Assembly (NCBI RefSeq): GCF_029338515.1
Contig: NZ_CP119988.1
Span: 682,001-746,000 of the forward strand
Source of the DNA: Haloglomus litoreum
GTDB taxonomy: Archaea; Halobacteriota; Halobacteria; Halobacteriales; Haloarculaceae
Reading direction: 5' to 3'
DNA: 64,000 nt
A program made the position numbers and the translations under genes. The notes under the pieces were generated by a model. That model did not search any database. It was not told where the DNA came from and saw nothing but the letters and a program-made list of their open reading frames with translations. Below are positions 1 through 8,269 of this stretch, piece by piece; the first letter of the stretch is position 1, and each line of letters starts with the position of its first letter.

Positions 1-59
1 TCGTCCGCCCCTTCGTCACTGTCCGTCCCATCAGTAGCTTCGTCCTTCCCGTCAACCAT
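1..59 (-). CDS. 5' end of an unidentified acidic protein (partial)
   Basis: An ATG at 57-59 on the minus strand opens a reading frame that leaves the window on the left after about 19 codons. The visible residues (MVDGKDEATDGTDSDEGAD) are strongly acidic, as in haloarchaeal N-termini, but too few to name a family. A TATA-like tract (about 78-90) lies roughly 25-30 nt upstream, which fits a leaderless transcript. The gene diverges from nothing visible, since the next gene is also on the minus strand. It is a call on start codon and promoter only. Confidence 0.4.
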   Translation of the reverse strand, partial: MVDGKDEATDGTDSDEGAD

Positions 60-85
60 CGTCCGGTAATGTGTGATTAATAGTA

Positions 86-126
86 TACCGGTTATTACCG
101 GTCAAACGCGAGGTAATAACCCGGTA
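86..126. promoter_or_regulatory. Near-perfect inverted repeat upstream of the partial gene
   Basis: Left arm TACCGGTTATTACC (86-99) and right arm GGTAATAACCCGGTA (112-126) are reverse complements except for one extra C, with a 12-nt spacer. It lies just upstream of the promoter of the gene at 1-59. The core GGTTATTAC recurs on the minus strand at about 1010, 30-35 nt before the LicD-like gene. It may be an operator or a stem-loop; no regulator is identified. Confidence 0.4.
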
Positions 127-300
127 GCTACGGTTGGTCACGTTTGGCCATCAGATAGCTACGTTTCGTCTGGATCCGCACCCGACGGGGTCCCGACTCC
201 GTCCCATCCGGAGCCCGGCGAGAAGGAACAGCGTACTGCCACTCGGCGGTGGTCAGGAGCTCGTTACCGGTGCCGGCCGGGCTGGCGCGCGACCCGTGCG

Positions 301-978
301 TCAGGCGAGCAGGTCCGACGGCCCCCGCTCGTGCACCGCGCCGTCATCGGTCAGCGACCACTCCGCGACCGGAGTCTCCCAGTCCCCGTACCTGATGGCG
401 AGGTAGTCCTCCAGCTCCGTGGGCGTATGGACGCCGAGTTCCTCATCGTACCGTAGCTCCTCGAGGTGCGACAGCGGGAGCCGGAGGGTGAGCACCTCCA
501 CCAGGAGCGATTTCGGGAACGACGTCATCTCCACGTGCCCGCCGGTGGACCGTGCGTACCACTGGATGAACGGGTAGAGCCGGTCGACGACGGTCGTGAG
601 TCCCGGGACCCCGAACTCCTCCCTGACGCGTGACTGGGCCGTCCAGGCGCACTCGCCGTCGCGCCGGAAGACCATCACGTCGACGATGCGCCTGTTCGAC
701 CGGGAGCGTGGTCCCCGGTCCGTCCGAGGGAGGAACTGGTACTTGTACGTGTGCCCGCGGTAGGATCTGCTCTGGACGTGATAGCCCTTCGACTCGATCT
801 CCGGCCGGAGCGCCTCGATCACGTCGACGTCCGAGGCCCACACCGCCAGGTCGATGTCGTCGTCGTACTTCGTGAGTTCACCCGACCGGACCAGCGTCAA
901 CAGCGTCCCGCTCTCGACCCAGTGGGTGACGTCGTGCTCGGCGAACAGCGACGTCACCCAGGATAGCTGCTCGTCCAT
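301..978 (-). CDS. LicD-like / nucleotidyltransferase-fold protein
   Basis: A 225-residue protein starting MDEQLSWVTSLFAEHDV. Near the N-terminus it has W-x-E-S-G-T-L-L followed by a DDDIDLAVW metal-binding motif, the hallmark of the LicD/nucleotidyltransferase-like fold used to transfer phosphocholine or other phospho-groups to cell-surface glycans. The ATG at 978 was chosen because the longer open frame upstream runs into the neighbouring glycosyltransferase and reads as Arg/Pro-rich shadow sequence. A GGTTATTAC box 30-35 nt upstream may be its promoter. It lies at the end of a glycan-assembly cluster on the same strand. The fold is fairly certain, the substrate unknown. Confidence 0.7.
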   Translation of the reverse strand: MDEQLSWVTSLFAEHDVTHWVESGTLLTLVRSGELTKYDDDIDLAVWASDVDVIEALRPEIESKGYHVQSRSYRGHTYKYQFLPRTDRGPRSRSNRRIVDVMVFRRDGECAWTAQSRVREEFGVPGLTTVVDRLYPFIQWYARSTGGHVEMTSFPKSLLVEVLTLRLPLSHLEELRYDEELGVHTPTELEDYLAIRYGDWETPVAEWSLTDDGAVHERGPSDLLA

Positions 979-1037
979 GACCCCACCGAGACGCGGTGCT
1001 GTGCTTGTAATAACCGGCCTACTGGGCGGTAGCCGGG

Positions 1038-2006
1038 TCACCAGGTGAGCCGGCGTGGGTTGGCGATGATCCGGCGGGGGTCGGGACCGAACCACCACCC
1101 GTACAGCATCGTCGAGCGGGACTTCAGGCGGGCGATGGTCTCGGCAGAGACGACCTGTCGCTCGGCGAGCAGGCTCCGGCGCTGGCCGTACAGCCGCACG
1201 AGGACGCGCCACACCGGTCCGACCCGCCCCCGCGCGGTCACGACGCCGTAGGCGGACCAGACGAGTGTCGTGAACAGTACGTAGCGCCACGGGAGGTTCC
1301 TGACGGCGAGCCGGATGCGGTTCTCGATCCCCCGCTCGCGGGTCTCCGCCGGTGGGAGGCGTGCCTTCGGGGTCTGCTTGTGTGAGACCACGACCTCCGG
1401 CGTGTAACGGATGTCGTAGCCCGCATCGAGGAGCCGCAGGGAGAGGTCGTGTTCCTCGAAGCCGTAGACGAACTCCGGCGGGAAGGCGCCGACGTCGTCG
1501 ATGACCTCGCGGCGGATGGCGTTCCCGACCCCGCAGAACGACGACGCACGGTAGGGCTCGCTCGGCGGTGTGTCGAGGTCCGGCGGGTCGGGAATCTCCA
1601 TCAGGATGGGGTCGCCCGTCTCGTGACTCCGGCTCTGGAAGGCGAGGACGCCGACGTCCGGAGCGGCGCTGAACAGCGATACCATCCGCCCGGTCGCCTC
1701 CGGGTCAGGGAGCACAGCGTCGTCGTCGATGGTCACGAGGAACTCGCCCGCGGCCCGCTCGTAGCCGAGGTTCCGGGCCTTCGGCACCCCCATCCGCTCG
1801 TCGAACTGGTGGTAGTGGACCCGTTCGAGGTCGAACCGGCCGCCCGGCTCGAACATCGCCCCCGTCTCGTCGGTCGAACTGCTGACGACCACGACCTCCA
1901 GCGGGCGGTACGATTGCTGGAGGATGGAGTCGAGCGCCGCCGCGAGCTCGGTCGGCCTGTTGTACGTCGCGACGACGTAGGAGACGAGCGGGTCCGTCGC
2001 CGTCAC
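1038..2006 (-). CDS. Family 2 glycosyltransferase
   Basis: A 322-residue GT2 (GT-A fold) enzyme. The N-terminus reads LVSYVVATYNRPTELAAALD, a nucleotide-sugar binding motif. An aspartate cluster TIDDDA follows in the DxD position, and later FCGVGNAIRR and GFEEHDLSLRLLDAGY correspond to the acceptor and catalytic-base region. The GTG at 2006 is preferred because it overlaps the upstream stop codon in a GTGA junction (4 nt), implying translational coupling. An open frame continues upstream but is antisense-type low-complexity sequence. The protein probably adds a sugar to a lipid-linked N-glycan or surface polysaccharide. Donor and acceptor are not predictable. Confidence 0.88.
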   Translation of the reverse strand: MTATDPLVSYVVATYNRPTELAAALDSILQQSYRPLEVVVVSSSTDETGAMFEPGGRFDLERVHYHQFDERMGVPKARNLGYERAAGEFLVTIDDDAVLPDPEATGRMVSLFSAAPDVGVLAFQSRSHETGDPILMEIPDPPDLDTPPSEPYRASSFCGVGNAIRREVIDDVGAFPPEFVYGFEEHDLSLRLLDAGYDIRYTPEVVVSHKQTPKARLPPAETRERGIENRIRLAVRNLPWRYVLFTTLVWSAYGVVTARGRVGPVWRVLVRLYGQRRSLLAERQVVSAETIARLKSRSTMLYGWWFGPDPRRIIANPRRLTW

Positions 2007-4324
2007 GGCGACCACCCCTCGGCCGGGACTGGCGTTCTGGTTGGCCCGGTGGACAGGTCCACGACGGCTGGATGTCGCGCACCGATCCGGGTGGGCTCCT
2101 CGTCGGATGACGCCTCCGGGTCGACGACCGGGCCCCCGTCGGCGGCGACCAGCCGGACGGCGCCGGAGCTGTAGACGACGTTCCGCGGAGCGGTGATCCG
2201 TTCCGCCTCCGTTGCCGTGAGGTGGGTCGGCGGGACCCGGGCGAACTCCTCCGGCCCGGCGATGGCACGCTCCCGGACGAACACGTATCCGGCGTCGAGC
2301 GTCTCGAACCGGACGGCCGGCTGCCACTCGTTCTTCAGGACCACGAGTTCCACGTCGTAGTATCCGGACGGCAGGACCGACCGGAGCAGCTGATAGCTCA
2401 CCGGGTCGGCGAAGACCGGTGTCTGGTCGGGGTACTCCCGGACCTCGAGCTTGTTTGCGGGCTGGTACGTCACCCGTTCGACGGGCGCGTGGGTCCGCAG
2501 CCAGACGGCTCCCTGTCGCTCGACATCGGAGAACGACGACTCGTGGGCGTCGGCGTCGAACGTCGCGTCCTGTGCGGTGCCGAAGGTGGCGAACACGAGC
2601 CCGGAGTTGAACGCCAGCAACACCACGAGCAGGACCGACAGCAGCGCCCACGGCACGCGGAGCCGCCCGTGGACGCGCCCGAGCCCCCGCGAGACGAGGT
2701 GGTAGCCGACCGCCATGAACGGCGCCAGCACCGGGAGCACCATCTGGTACACCCGGTCGGCGTAGAGGCTCACGATGACCACGTACGACGACCCGAGGAA
2801 CGCGAACAGCGGGAGCGCCAGCGCCGTCAGTCCGGCGCCGGTGACCGTCACCCCCCGCCGCGCCCGCCACAGGTGGTCGAGGCTGGTCCACGCGAGGCCG
2901 AGCCCGAGGAGGAGGGTGAACCCGACGTAGAGGCCGAGGTTGACGGTGTCGAGGAGGGTGGTCTGGGTGGCGACGTAGGTGGCACCGGACCCACCGGGGA
3001 CGACGCCGGTGGTGGCGAACTCCACGAGCTGTTCGAACGTGTCCGGCGGGATGGCCCGGAGTGTCGCCACCAGCTCCGTCGATACGGTCCCGTACCACGC
3101 CGTCGCGCCCGCCAGCAGGATGATGGGGTACACCACCGACAGGCGGTGGCCGATGTCGCCGACCACCCGGTCGGTGACGGCGAGCCCGACGGCGGCTGCG
3201 AGCAGCGTCAGTCCGAACACGTACGTCGTCCCGTAGTGGGCGTGGACGAGGCCGACGCCCAGCAGGCCGGCGACGACCGCTCCCTGCCTGTCGACGGTCC
3301 GATTCTGGAGGAACAGCAACACCAGGAGAACGACGAACAGCTCGGCCAGCAGTTGCTTCCCGGGGGTGTAGGTGAACGAGAGGTGGTAGAACGTGAAGAA
3401 GAGGGCGCCGTACAGCCCCACCCGGTCCGAGAAGGCGGTGGTGCCGACGTAGTAGACGCCGACCGGGACGAGCGCGAACAGGCCCGGGGTCACGACGACG
3501 AAGGTGGTCGGGAGGTCGAGCCCCGTCACCATCGCGACGGCCGCCGGGACCGCCGTGACGACCGGGAGCGCCTGCAGAGCGGATCCGGGAGCGGGGGACC
3601 AGGCCTGGGCGTCGAGCACCCGCTCGGCGACGAAGTACAGCGCCTGGATGTCGTTCCCGACGACGTGGCCGGTGAGGAGGTTGACGTGGAGCACCGCGGA
3701 GACGGCGACGGAGAACACCACGAGCGGGTACCGCTCGCGCGGGACGTAGCCGCTCGACGTGGCGAGGACGACGGCGCCGACGACGCCGATGAACAGGTAC
3801 ATCCCCGCGTTCGACCCGAACCACCGCATTACGCCGGCACCGACCGCTGCGAGCGTGGGCAGGCTCGAGAGCAGGAGGAGCAGGCTCGGCGAGTCACTGA
3901 CCGACGGGAGGCGCGGCCGGGGGACGGGGCCGGTAACGGTCGTGACGACGACGAGCAGCCCGACGGTCGCCGTCAGTACCCCGGCGAACGGGCCGAGCGA
4001 GAGCGGGTCGTCGATGCCGGCGTGCGGCAGGAGGAGGCTCGTGACGACGGTCAGTACCGACAGGAGCGCGAGGCTCAGTCCGACGGCGAACAGCGTGAAT
4101 CGGCCGGTGTGGGTGGTGTCGCCGCCGAGGAGGTGGAGGAGCAGGGTACCGGGAACGACCAGGAGGAGCGCCACTCCGGAGGCCACACGGAGACCACCGA
4201 CCACCGGTCCGCCGGTCCCCAGCCAGACGCTCGCCCAGAAGAGGACGACGAGTCCGACGACCGTGGGCTCGAACCAGCCCGGGCGGACCCGGAGCCGGCG
4301 GGCGGTCCGGGCCAGCCGCCCCAT
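2003..4324 (-). CDS. Large polytopic membrane protein of the glycan cluster
   Basis: A 773-residue protein with about a dozen or more hydrophobic segments through residues 20-560 and a hydrophilic C-terminal domain of about 200 residues, probably outside the cell. This resembles the layout of membrane glycosyltransferases of the GT-C/DUF2206 type, which use lipid-linked sugars on the outer face, but I see no decisive catalytic motif. It sits between the flippase and the GT2 enzyme, with a 4-nt overlap to the latter, so co-expression in surface-glycan assembly is likely. The assignment to a specific family is inference. Confidence 0.65.
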   Translation of the reverse strand: MGRLARTARRLRVRPGWFEPTVVGLVVLFWASVWLGTGGPVVGGLRVASGVALLLVVPGTLLLHLLGGDTTHTGRFTLFAVGLSLALLSVLTVVTSLLLPHAGIDDPLSLGPFAGVLTATVGLLVVVTTVTGPVPRPRLPSVSDSPSLLLLLSSLPTLAAVGAGVMRWFGSNAGMYLFIGVVGAVVLATSSGYVPRERYPLVVFSVAVSAVLHVNLLTGHVVGNDIQALYFVAERVLDAQAWSPAPGSALQALPVVTAVPAAVAMVTGLDLPTTFVVVTPGLFALVPVGVYYVGTTAFSDRVGLYGALFFTFYHLSFTYTPGKQLLAELFVVLLVLLFLQNRTVDRQGAVVAGLLGVGLVHAHYGTTYVFGLTLLAAAVGLAVTDRVVGDIGHRLSVVYPIILLAGATAWYGTVSTELVATLRAIPPDTFEQLVEFATTGVVPGGSGATYVATQTTLLDTVNLGLYVGFTLLLGLGLAWTSLDHLWRARRGVTVTGAGLTALALPLFAFLGSSYVVIVSLYADRVYQMVLPVLAPFMAVGYHLVSRGLGRVHGRLRVPWALLSVLLVVLLAFNSGLVFATFGTAQDATFDADAHESSFSDVERQGAVWLRTHAPVERVTYQPANKLEVREYPDQTPVFADPVSYQLLRSVLPSGYYDVELVVLKNEWQPAVRFETLDAGYVFVRERAIAGPEEFARVPPTHLTATEAERITAPRNVVYSSGAVRLVAADGGPVVDPEASSDEEPTRIGARHPAVVDLSTGPTRTPVPAEGWSP

Positions 4325-4391
4325 CAGCGGCCACCTCCCGGTCGAAGCCTCTCAGGTCCCGGCGCCCCGCGCCCGTCCCGGCGTCGGTGGG

Positions 4392-5816
4392 TCAGGCGAG
4401 GACGCGCAGCCCCGGTGCGATGACCCGGGTCCGGACCTCCGGGATGGCGGCCGAGACGGCGACGTAGACGGCCGCACCGAACCCGATCTCTACCAGCAGG
4501 ACCGGGAGGCCCGTCACGGGCACGGCCGTCTCGACGACGACCAGCAGCCCGCCCATCACCAGCGATGCGAGGATGTACCAGCCGACGAGGCGGTACGGCG
4601 GGTCGATGGCGACGAACCGGGAGAGGTAGCGGACGTGGAGCGACGTGTTGACCAGCCAGGAGAGGGTGGTCGCGATGGCGGCACCGACGAAGCCGACCGT
4701 CGCCAGCAGCAGCGGGCTGAGGACGACGTTCAGCGTGATGCCGACGACGGTCGCCCGCGCCGCGAGCTCCGGGTGGTCGAGCGAGCGGACCAGCCCCTCC
4801 ACGATGTCGTTGACGGACTGGACCACCTTCTCGGCCATCAAGACCACCAGCACCATCGCCGCGATGGCGTACTCGGGGGTGAAGAGGTACACCAGTATCT
4901 CCTCGGCGTAGATGGCCGCCCCGACGAGCGCCGGGATCGAGACGAACAGTCCGAACCCGAGCGCGGTCGGGAGGACGGACTCGAGCCGGTCGAGGTCGGC
5001 GGTGGCGCTCCACCGACTCACCTGCGGGAACAGCGTCATCGCGATGGACTTGCTGACGAGGATGACCAGCAGGGTGATCTGCCAGGCCACCTCGTAGGCA
5101 CTGACGTAGTGTGGCGCCAGGAAGAGCCCGACGAACGCGAGGTCCATCCAGGAGTAGACCCGTCCGCCGACCGCCGTGACGGTCTGGTACTTCGAGAAGG
5201 CGTAGAGCGACCGGAGCTGTGCCCGGGAGGGCGCGCCCAGCCTGGTCGAGCACCGGTGGTAGGCCCAGCCGAACGACACCGCCCGGCCGGCGAGGAGCCC
5301 CAGGACGAGCCCCTCCACGCCGAACCCCAGCACGACGAGCGCTGCCCCGAGGCCGATCCAGACGAACCGGTCGGCGAACGTGATGGATGCCGTCTCGCCG
5401 ACGCGGAGCTCCCCGCGGACGGCGTGGACGTACAGCTTCGAGAACTCCACGAGGACGAGCCCGACGACGAGATAGCCGACCAGGCCGCTGCCGAGGAAGT
5501 CCTCGACGTACCGCCGGGCGAGGAGGACGGCGGCGACCACCACCGCGAGCGTGCAGAGCTTGAACACGACCGCCGTCCCCAGGACGCGAGCGGCGCCGTC
5601 CGCCGACGTTCCCTCGCTGAGGCGCTTCTCGAGCGCGACGCTGATGCCCAGGTCGGCGGGGATGGCGAGCAGCCCCAGCAGCGTCTGGAACAGGAAGAAG
5701 ACGCCAAGCTGGGTCGCGTCGAGCTGCCGGGTGAAGAAGGCGAGGCCGGCGAACACGACCAGCGCGTTGCCACCCTTCGACAGGAACAGCTTGAACGATG
5801 CCCGACTCAGGTCCAT
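4392..5816 (-). CDS. Polysaccharide/lipid-linked glycan flippase (Wzx/MOP type)
   Basis: A 474-residue integral membrane protein starting MDLSRASFKLFLSKGGNALV, with 12-14 hydrophobic helices along its whole length. The N-terminal pattern (F-K-x-F-x-S-K-G, then FAGLAFFTRQLDATQLGVFF) is typical of the polysaccharide biosynthesis/MATE-like MOP superfamily, which turns lipid-linked oligosaccharides across the membrane. It is the first gene of a minus-strand run (flippase, membrane protein, GT2, LicD-like), suggesting one glycan-export operon. The 286-nt region upstream separates it from the divergent DUF1616 gene and should hold both promoters. Confidence 0.85.
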   Translation of the reverse strand: MDLSRASFKLFLSKGGNALVVFAGLAFFTRQLDATQLGVFFLFQTLLGLLAIPADLGISVALEKRLSEGTSADGAARVLGTAVVFKLCTLAVVVAAVLLARRYVEDFLGSGLVGYLVVGLVLVEFSKLYVHAVRGELRVGETASITFADRFVWIGLGAALVVLGFGVEGLVLGLLAGRAVSFGWAYHRCSTRLGAPSRAQLRSLYAFSKYQTVTAVGGRVYSWMDLAFVGLFLAPHYVSAYEVAWQITLLVILVSKSIAMTLFPQVSRWSATADLDRLESVLPTALGFGLFVSIPALVGAAIYAEEILVYLFTPEYAIAAMVLVVLMAEKVVQSVNDIVEGLVRSLDHPELAARATVVGITLNVVLSPLLLATVGFVGAAIATTLSWLVNTSLHVRYLSRFVAIDPPYRLVGWYILASLVMGGLLVVVETAVPVTGLPVLLVEIGFGAAVYVAVSAAIPEVRTRVIAPGLRVLA

Positions 5817-6102
5817 GGTGCTCGAACGGTGGACGGGAGCCCTCGTCCCATCGCGGTGTGCTCCGAATCACTCTCTCCCACGCCGCTCGCTGGCCCGGCG
5901 CTCACTTTGTTGGATGCAGCCTACCCTGCCCGAGGAGGGCCTACTCGGCTCGGGTGGCGGGGTGACCGGCTACGGACGTGCCCGGGCCATCGCGGTAGCC
6001 CTCGCACGACACGCCACACGGCCAGCCGACCCACGCTCTCCCTACCGGCGGTGTGCCGGTGGCTAACCAAGTCCTCTCGACCACGTATCGGCCACCGGAA
6101 GG

Positions 6103-6861
6103 ATGTGGACCCCGCTCGGACGCCCGGTCGACGTGAGCTGGCCGGTCGGCGGTAGCCGTACCGGGTCGGGGTCGTCGCGACGCGACGCGACCAGCGTCCT
6201 CGTGACCGCCCTGCTCGTCGTGAGTCTCGCACTCGCGGGGGGGAGCGTCCTCTTCGTCGCATCGCAGGACGCTCCGGGGACCACGGAGTTCGCGCTGTTG
6301 ACCCGGAGCGATTCGGGCGATCTCGTCGCCACCGGCTACCCGCAGAACCTCACACGCGGCGAGTCCGCGTCGGTCGTCATCGAGGTCACGAACGACGGTC
6401 GGGTCAACCGGGAGTACACCGTCGTCGTCCTGATACAGCGGGTCCGGATCGGGCCGGCGGGGACGCCACGGTCGGTCCTCGACCAGCACGCGCGCGAACC
6501 GCTCCGGGTCGCGGTCCCGGCCGGTACGACACGCCATCTCGCCTACGATATCGCGCCCGACGTGGTCGGCGAGGCGGTCCGGGTCCGCTTCCTGCTCTAC
6601 CGCTCGGACCCGCCGCCGGGGCCGGCGGTCACGAATGCTCACCGGGACCTCCACCTCTGGCTGAACGTCTCTGGCGACTCGCCACAGCGCATCCGTCCCG
6701 GTACCGACGCGGACGGGCCGGCGGCGGCGCTGTCGGGTGTCGATGCGTCGCAACGAGCTGTCACGGGGCGTCGGAACGTGGCCGACGCGACGCGGCGTAT
6801 CCGGATGGGACGCTCCGCTGCCCACGGTGTTCACGGGAGAAACGCCGGGACAGGGATTTGA
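6103..6861 (+). CDS. DUF1616-type membrane-anchored protein
   Basis: A 252-residue protein with one clear transmembrane helix near residues 29-50 followed by an extracellular domain. That domain holds YPQNLTRGESASVVIEVTND and EYTVVVLIQRV, matching the soluble part of haloarchaeal DUF1616 proteins. N-x-T/S sites (QNLT, LNVS) are possible glycosylation points. It diverges from the flippase gene, and DUF1616 genes often accompany glycan clusters. The last 40 or so residues are of poor quality, and the 3' end overlaps the opposite-strand tRNA-Ser by 19 nt. The true C-terminus could have been extended by loss of a stop codon. Function unknown. Confidence 0.7.
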   Translation: MWTPLGRPVDVSWPVGGSRTGSGSSRRDATSVLVTALLVVSLALAGGSVLFVASQDAPGTTEFALLTRSDSGDLVATGYPQNLTRGESASVVIEVTNDGRVNREYTVVVLIQRVRIGPAGTPRSVLDQHAREPLRVAVPAGTTRHLAYDIAPDVVGEAVRVRFLLYRSDPPPGPAVTNAHRDLHLWLNVSGDSPQRIRPGTDADGPAAALSGVDASQRAVTGRRNVADATRRIRMGRSAAHGVHGRNAGTGI

Positions 6862-6923
6862 ACCCTGGATCCCAGAGGGAACACGCTTTCCAGGCGTGCG
6901 CCTTACCACTCGGCCATCCCGGC
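6843..6923 (-). tRNA. tRNA-Ser (anticodon GGA)
   Basis: The minus strand folds as a complete tRNA. A 7-bp acceptor stem pairs GCCGGGA with TCCCGGC. The anticodon stem pairs CACGC with GCGTG around loop CTGGAAA, giving anticodon GGA. A long variable arm (TCCC/GGGA) is typical of serine tRNAs, and the T arm reads CAGGG-TTCAAAT-CCCTG. The discriminator is G and CCA is not encoded. No intron is seen. Confidence 0.95.
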
Positions 6924-6950
6924 TCGGACGAGGCTAACCCGTTGCGCCGC

Positions 6951-7199
6951 TTAAGACTGTTCCTTTCCCCCGGGTCCGTCGCCCTCGCCAGGTTCCGGGA
7001 CGGCGAACGCGGGCCCGACGCGGCCCTCCAGCCAGTAGGCGGTACCGCCGGCGGCGAGGCAGACGAGCGCCGCGCCGCCCAGCGCGACCGGCAGTGTTAC
7101 CGTCGCCGTGGTGGCGAGCTGGAGCGCCTGCACGCCCGCGAGGAAGGCGAGCGCGCCGATGGCGGCCCACAGGAGCGCCGACTTCCGTCGCGGCCTCAT
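6951..7199 (-). CDS. Small two-helix membrane protein
   Basis: An 82-residue protein with a basic N-terminus (MRPRRKSALLW), two hydrophobic helices (about residues 9-30 and 34-54) and an acidic Gly/Pro-rich tail. Its ATG overlaps the RidA stop codon by 4 nt (7196-7199), so it is translated with RidA. I recognise no family with certainty. Small proteins of this layout are common beside metabolic genes in haloarchaea. Function unknown. Confidence 0.65.
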   Translation of the reverse strand: MRPRRKSALLWAAIGALAFLAGVQALQLATTATVTLPVALGGAALVCLAAGGTAYWLEGRVGPAFAVPEPGEGDGPGGKEQS

Positions 7200-7579
7200 T
7201 CGACGACCGCGACCGCCTCGATCTCGACGGCCACGCCCTTCGGGAGCGCCCCGGCCTGCACGGCCGACCGGGCCGGCGGCTCCTCCCGGAAGTAGGTCGC
7301 GTACGTCTCGTTCATCGCGTCGAAGTCGTCGATATCGGCCAGGAAGACCGTCGTCTTCAGCACGTCCGACGGGTCGGCCCCGGCCTCGGCGAGGACGGCG
7401 ACGAGGTTGTCCAGGGCCTGCTCGGTCTGCCTCGCGACGGGGGCGTCGTCGAGCAGTTCACCGTCGGGGGTGAGGGGGATCTGCCCGGCGGTGAAGACGA
7501 GGTCGCCGTTCGTCGTCGCCTGGCTGTACGCGCCGACGGCCTCCGGGGCGGCGTTCGTGTGGACGATGTCCTTGGGCAT
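7196..7579 (-). CDS. ridA: RidA family enamine/imine deaminase
   Basis: A 127-residue protein of the usual RidA/YjgF length. Family signatures are GAYSQATTNGDLVFTAGQIP near the N-terminus, the conserved arginine in PPARSAVQAGALP and the terminal VAVEIEAVAVV. RidA proteins hydrolyse reactive 2-aminoacrylate and other enamines made by PLP enzymes, so the role is metabolite damage control in the cytoplasm. A TATA box at 7603-7609 lies about 27 nt before the ATG, which sets the start. It is the first gene of a two-gene unit with the small membrane protein. Confidence 0.93.
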   Translation of the reverse strand: MPKDIVHTNAAPEAVGAYSQATTNGDLVFTAGQIPLTPDGELLDDAPVARQTEQALDNLVAVLAEAGADPSDVLKTTVFLADIDDFDAMNETYATYFREEPPARSAVQAGALPKGVAVEIEAVAVVE

Positions 7580-7602
7580 ACCGGAAGAGGGCCCCGGACG
7601 CG

Positions 7603-7609
7603 TATAAAA
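7603..7609 (-). promoter_or_regulatory. TATA box of ridA
   Basis: TATAAAA on the plus strand, read TTTTATA on the minus strand, centred about 27 nt upstream of the ridA ATG. This is the spacing expected for a leaderless haloarchaeal transcript. Confidence 0.65.
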
Positions 7610-7693
7610 CCAGCCGAGATTCCGTACCGGTCGGGTCGTAGCGTGGCGTCCGTCTGGTCTCTCCTCGCGAGGGGTTCTTGTCCGTCCCCTGTG

Positions 7694-8180
7694 CCGACAG
7701 CGACGACAGAGCCCTGTTGCTGGTTCGGCCGAGCGTTCGTACGTGGTGGTTCCACCGGAGCGCTAGTGGCCCCACACCTCCCCGCGCTCGCGCCGTCAGA
7801 GCAAGCTCTGACGAGCTGCTCGAAAATCGAAGATTTTCGGCATGACGAGACGGCTTCGCCGTCTCGAACCACCTCGTTCGCTTCGCTCACGAGGACGCCG
7901 AGTGTTCCGGCCCCTCGCCGCAAGGGCTCGGGAGCCTCCGCGGCGGAGGCGCGAGCGCGCTTCCTGGTCTCGGAACCGGCCTGCTGAGCAACCGCTCTCC
8001 GGCCGGGAGCGCGTGGTGAGCCCCGAAGCGGGCGAACCCGTGCGACCTGGGGAAGGGCAGGGCCACAGTGCCCATGATACAACTGACTCCTGGCGGACTC
8101 GAAGGGCGAGAGCGCGAGGGCTTCGGAGGAGTCTCGGTGGTCGCCGCTGTCGTGGGAGAGCGCGAGGGCTTCGGAGGTGG
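7694..8180. repeat. Dispersed inverted-arm repeat, copy A (left arm mostly missing)
   Basis: This fills most of the 690-nt gap between ridA and the kinase-like gene. It shares ordered blocks with the copies at 43.8 and 61.6 kb. These are GTGGTGGTTCC then GCTAGTGGCCCCACACC (about 7742-7780), CGCGCTCGCGCC, GCGCGAGCGCGCTTCCT, GGCCGGGAGCGCGTG, CCTGGGGAAGGGCAGGGCC and TGGCGGACTCGAAGGGCGAG. The terminus GAGAGCGCGAGGGCTTC follows in tandem duplicate (around 8108 and 8156). The loop carries three perfect micro-palindromes (7795-7812, 7821-7839, 7846-7866). Long frames in it are not credible genes. Confidence 0.75.
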
Positions 8181-8269
8181 CATCCACTCAGTAATACCGA
8201 TACGACCGACAGCATCGCGCCCGGAACGCAGCCGTTAACCCGCGCTACCGAGAACGAGGGCCAACCACA

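Noticed and set aside
73-456. Plus-strand frame near the left edge
   Set aside because: It spans the inverted repeat and the antisense of the LicD-like gene and has no protein-like composition.
2222-6155. Very long plus-strand open frames (over 700 residues) across the glycan cluster
   Set aside because: They are antisense to clear glycosyltransferase, membrane and flippase genes and read as Arg/Glu/Asp low-complexity sequence, a common artefact of high GC content.
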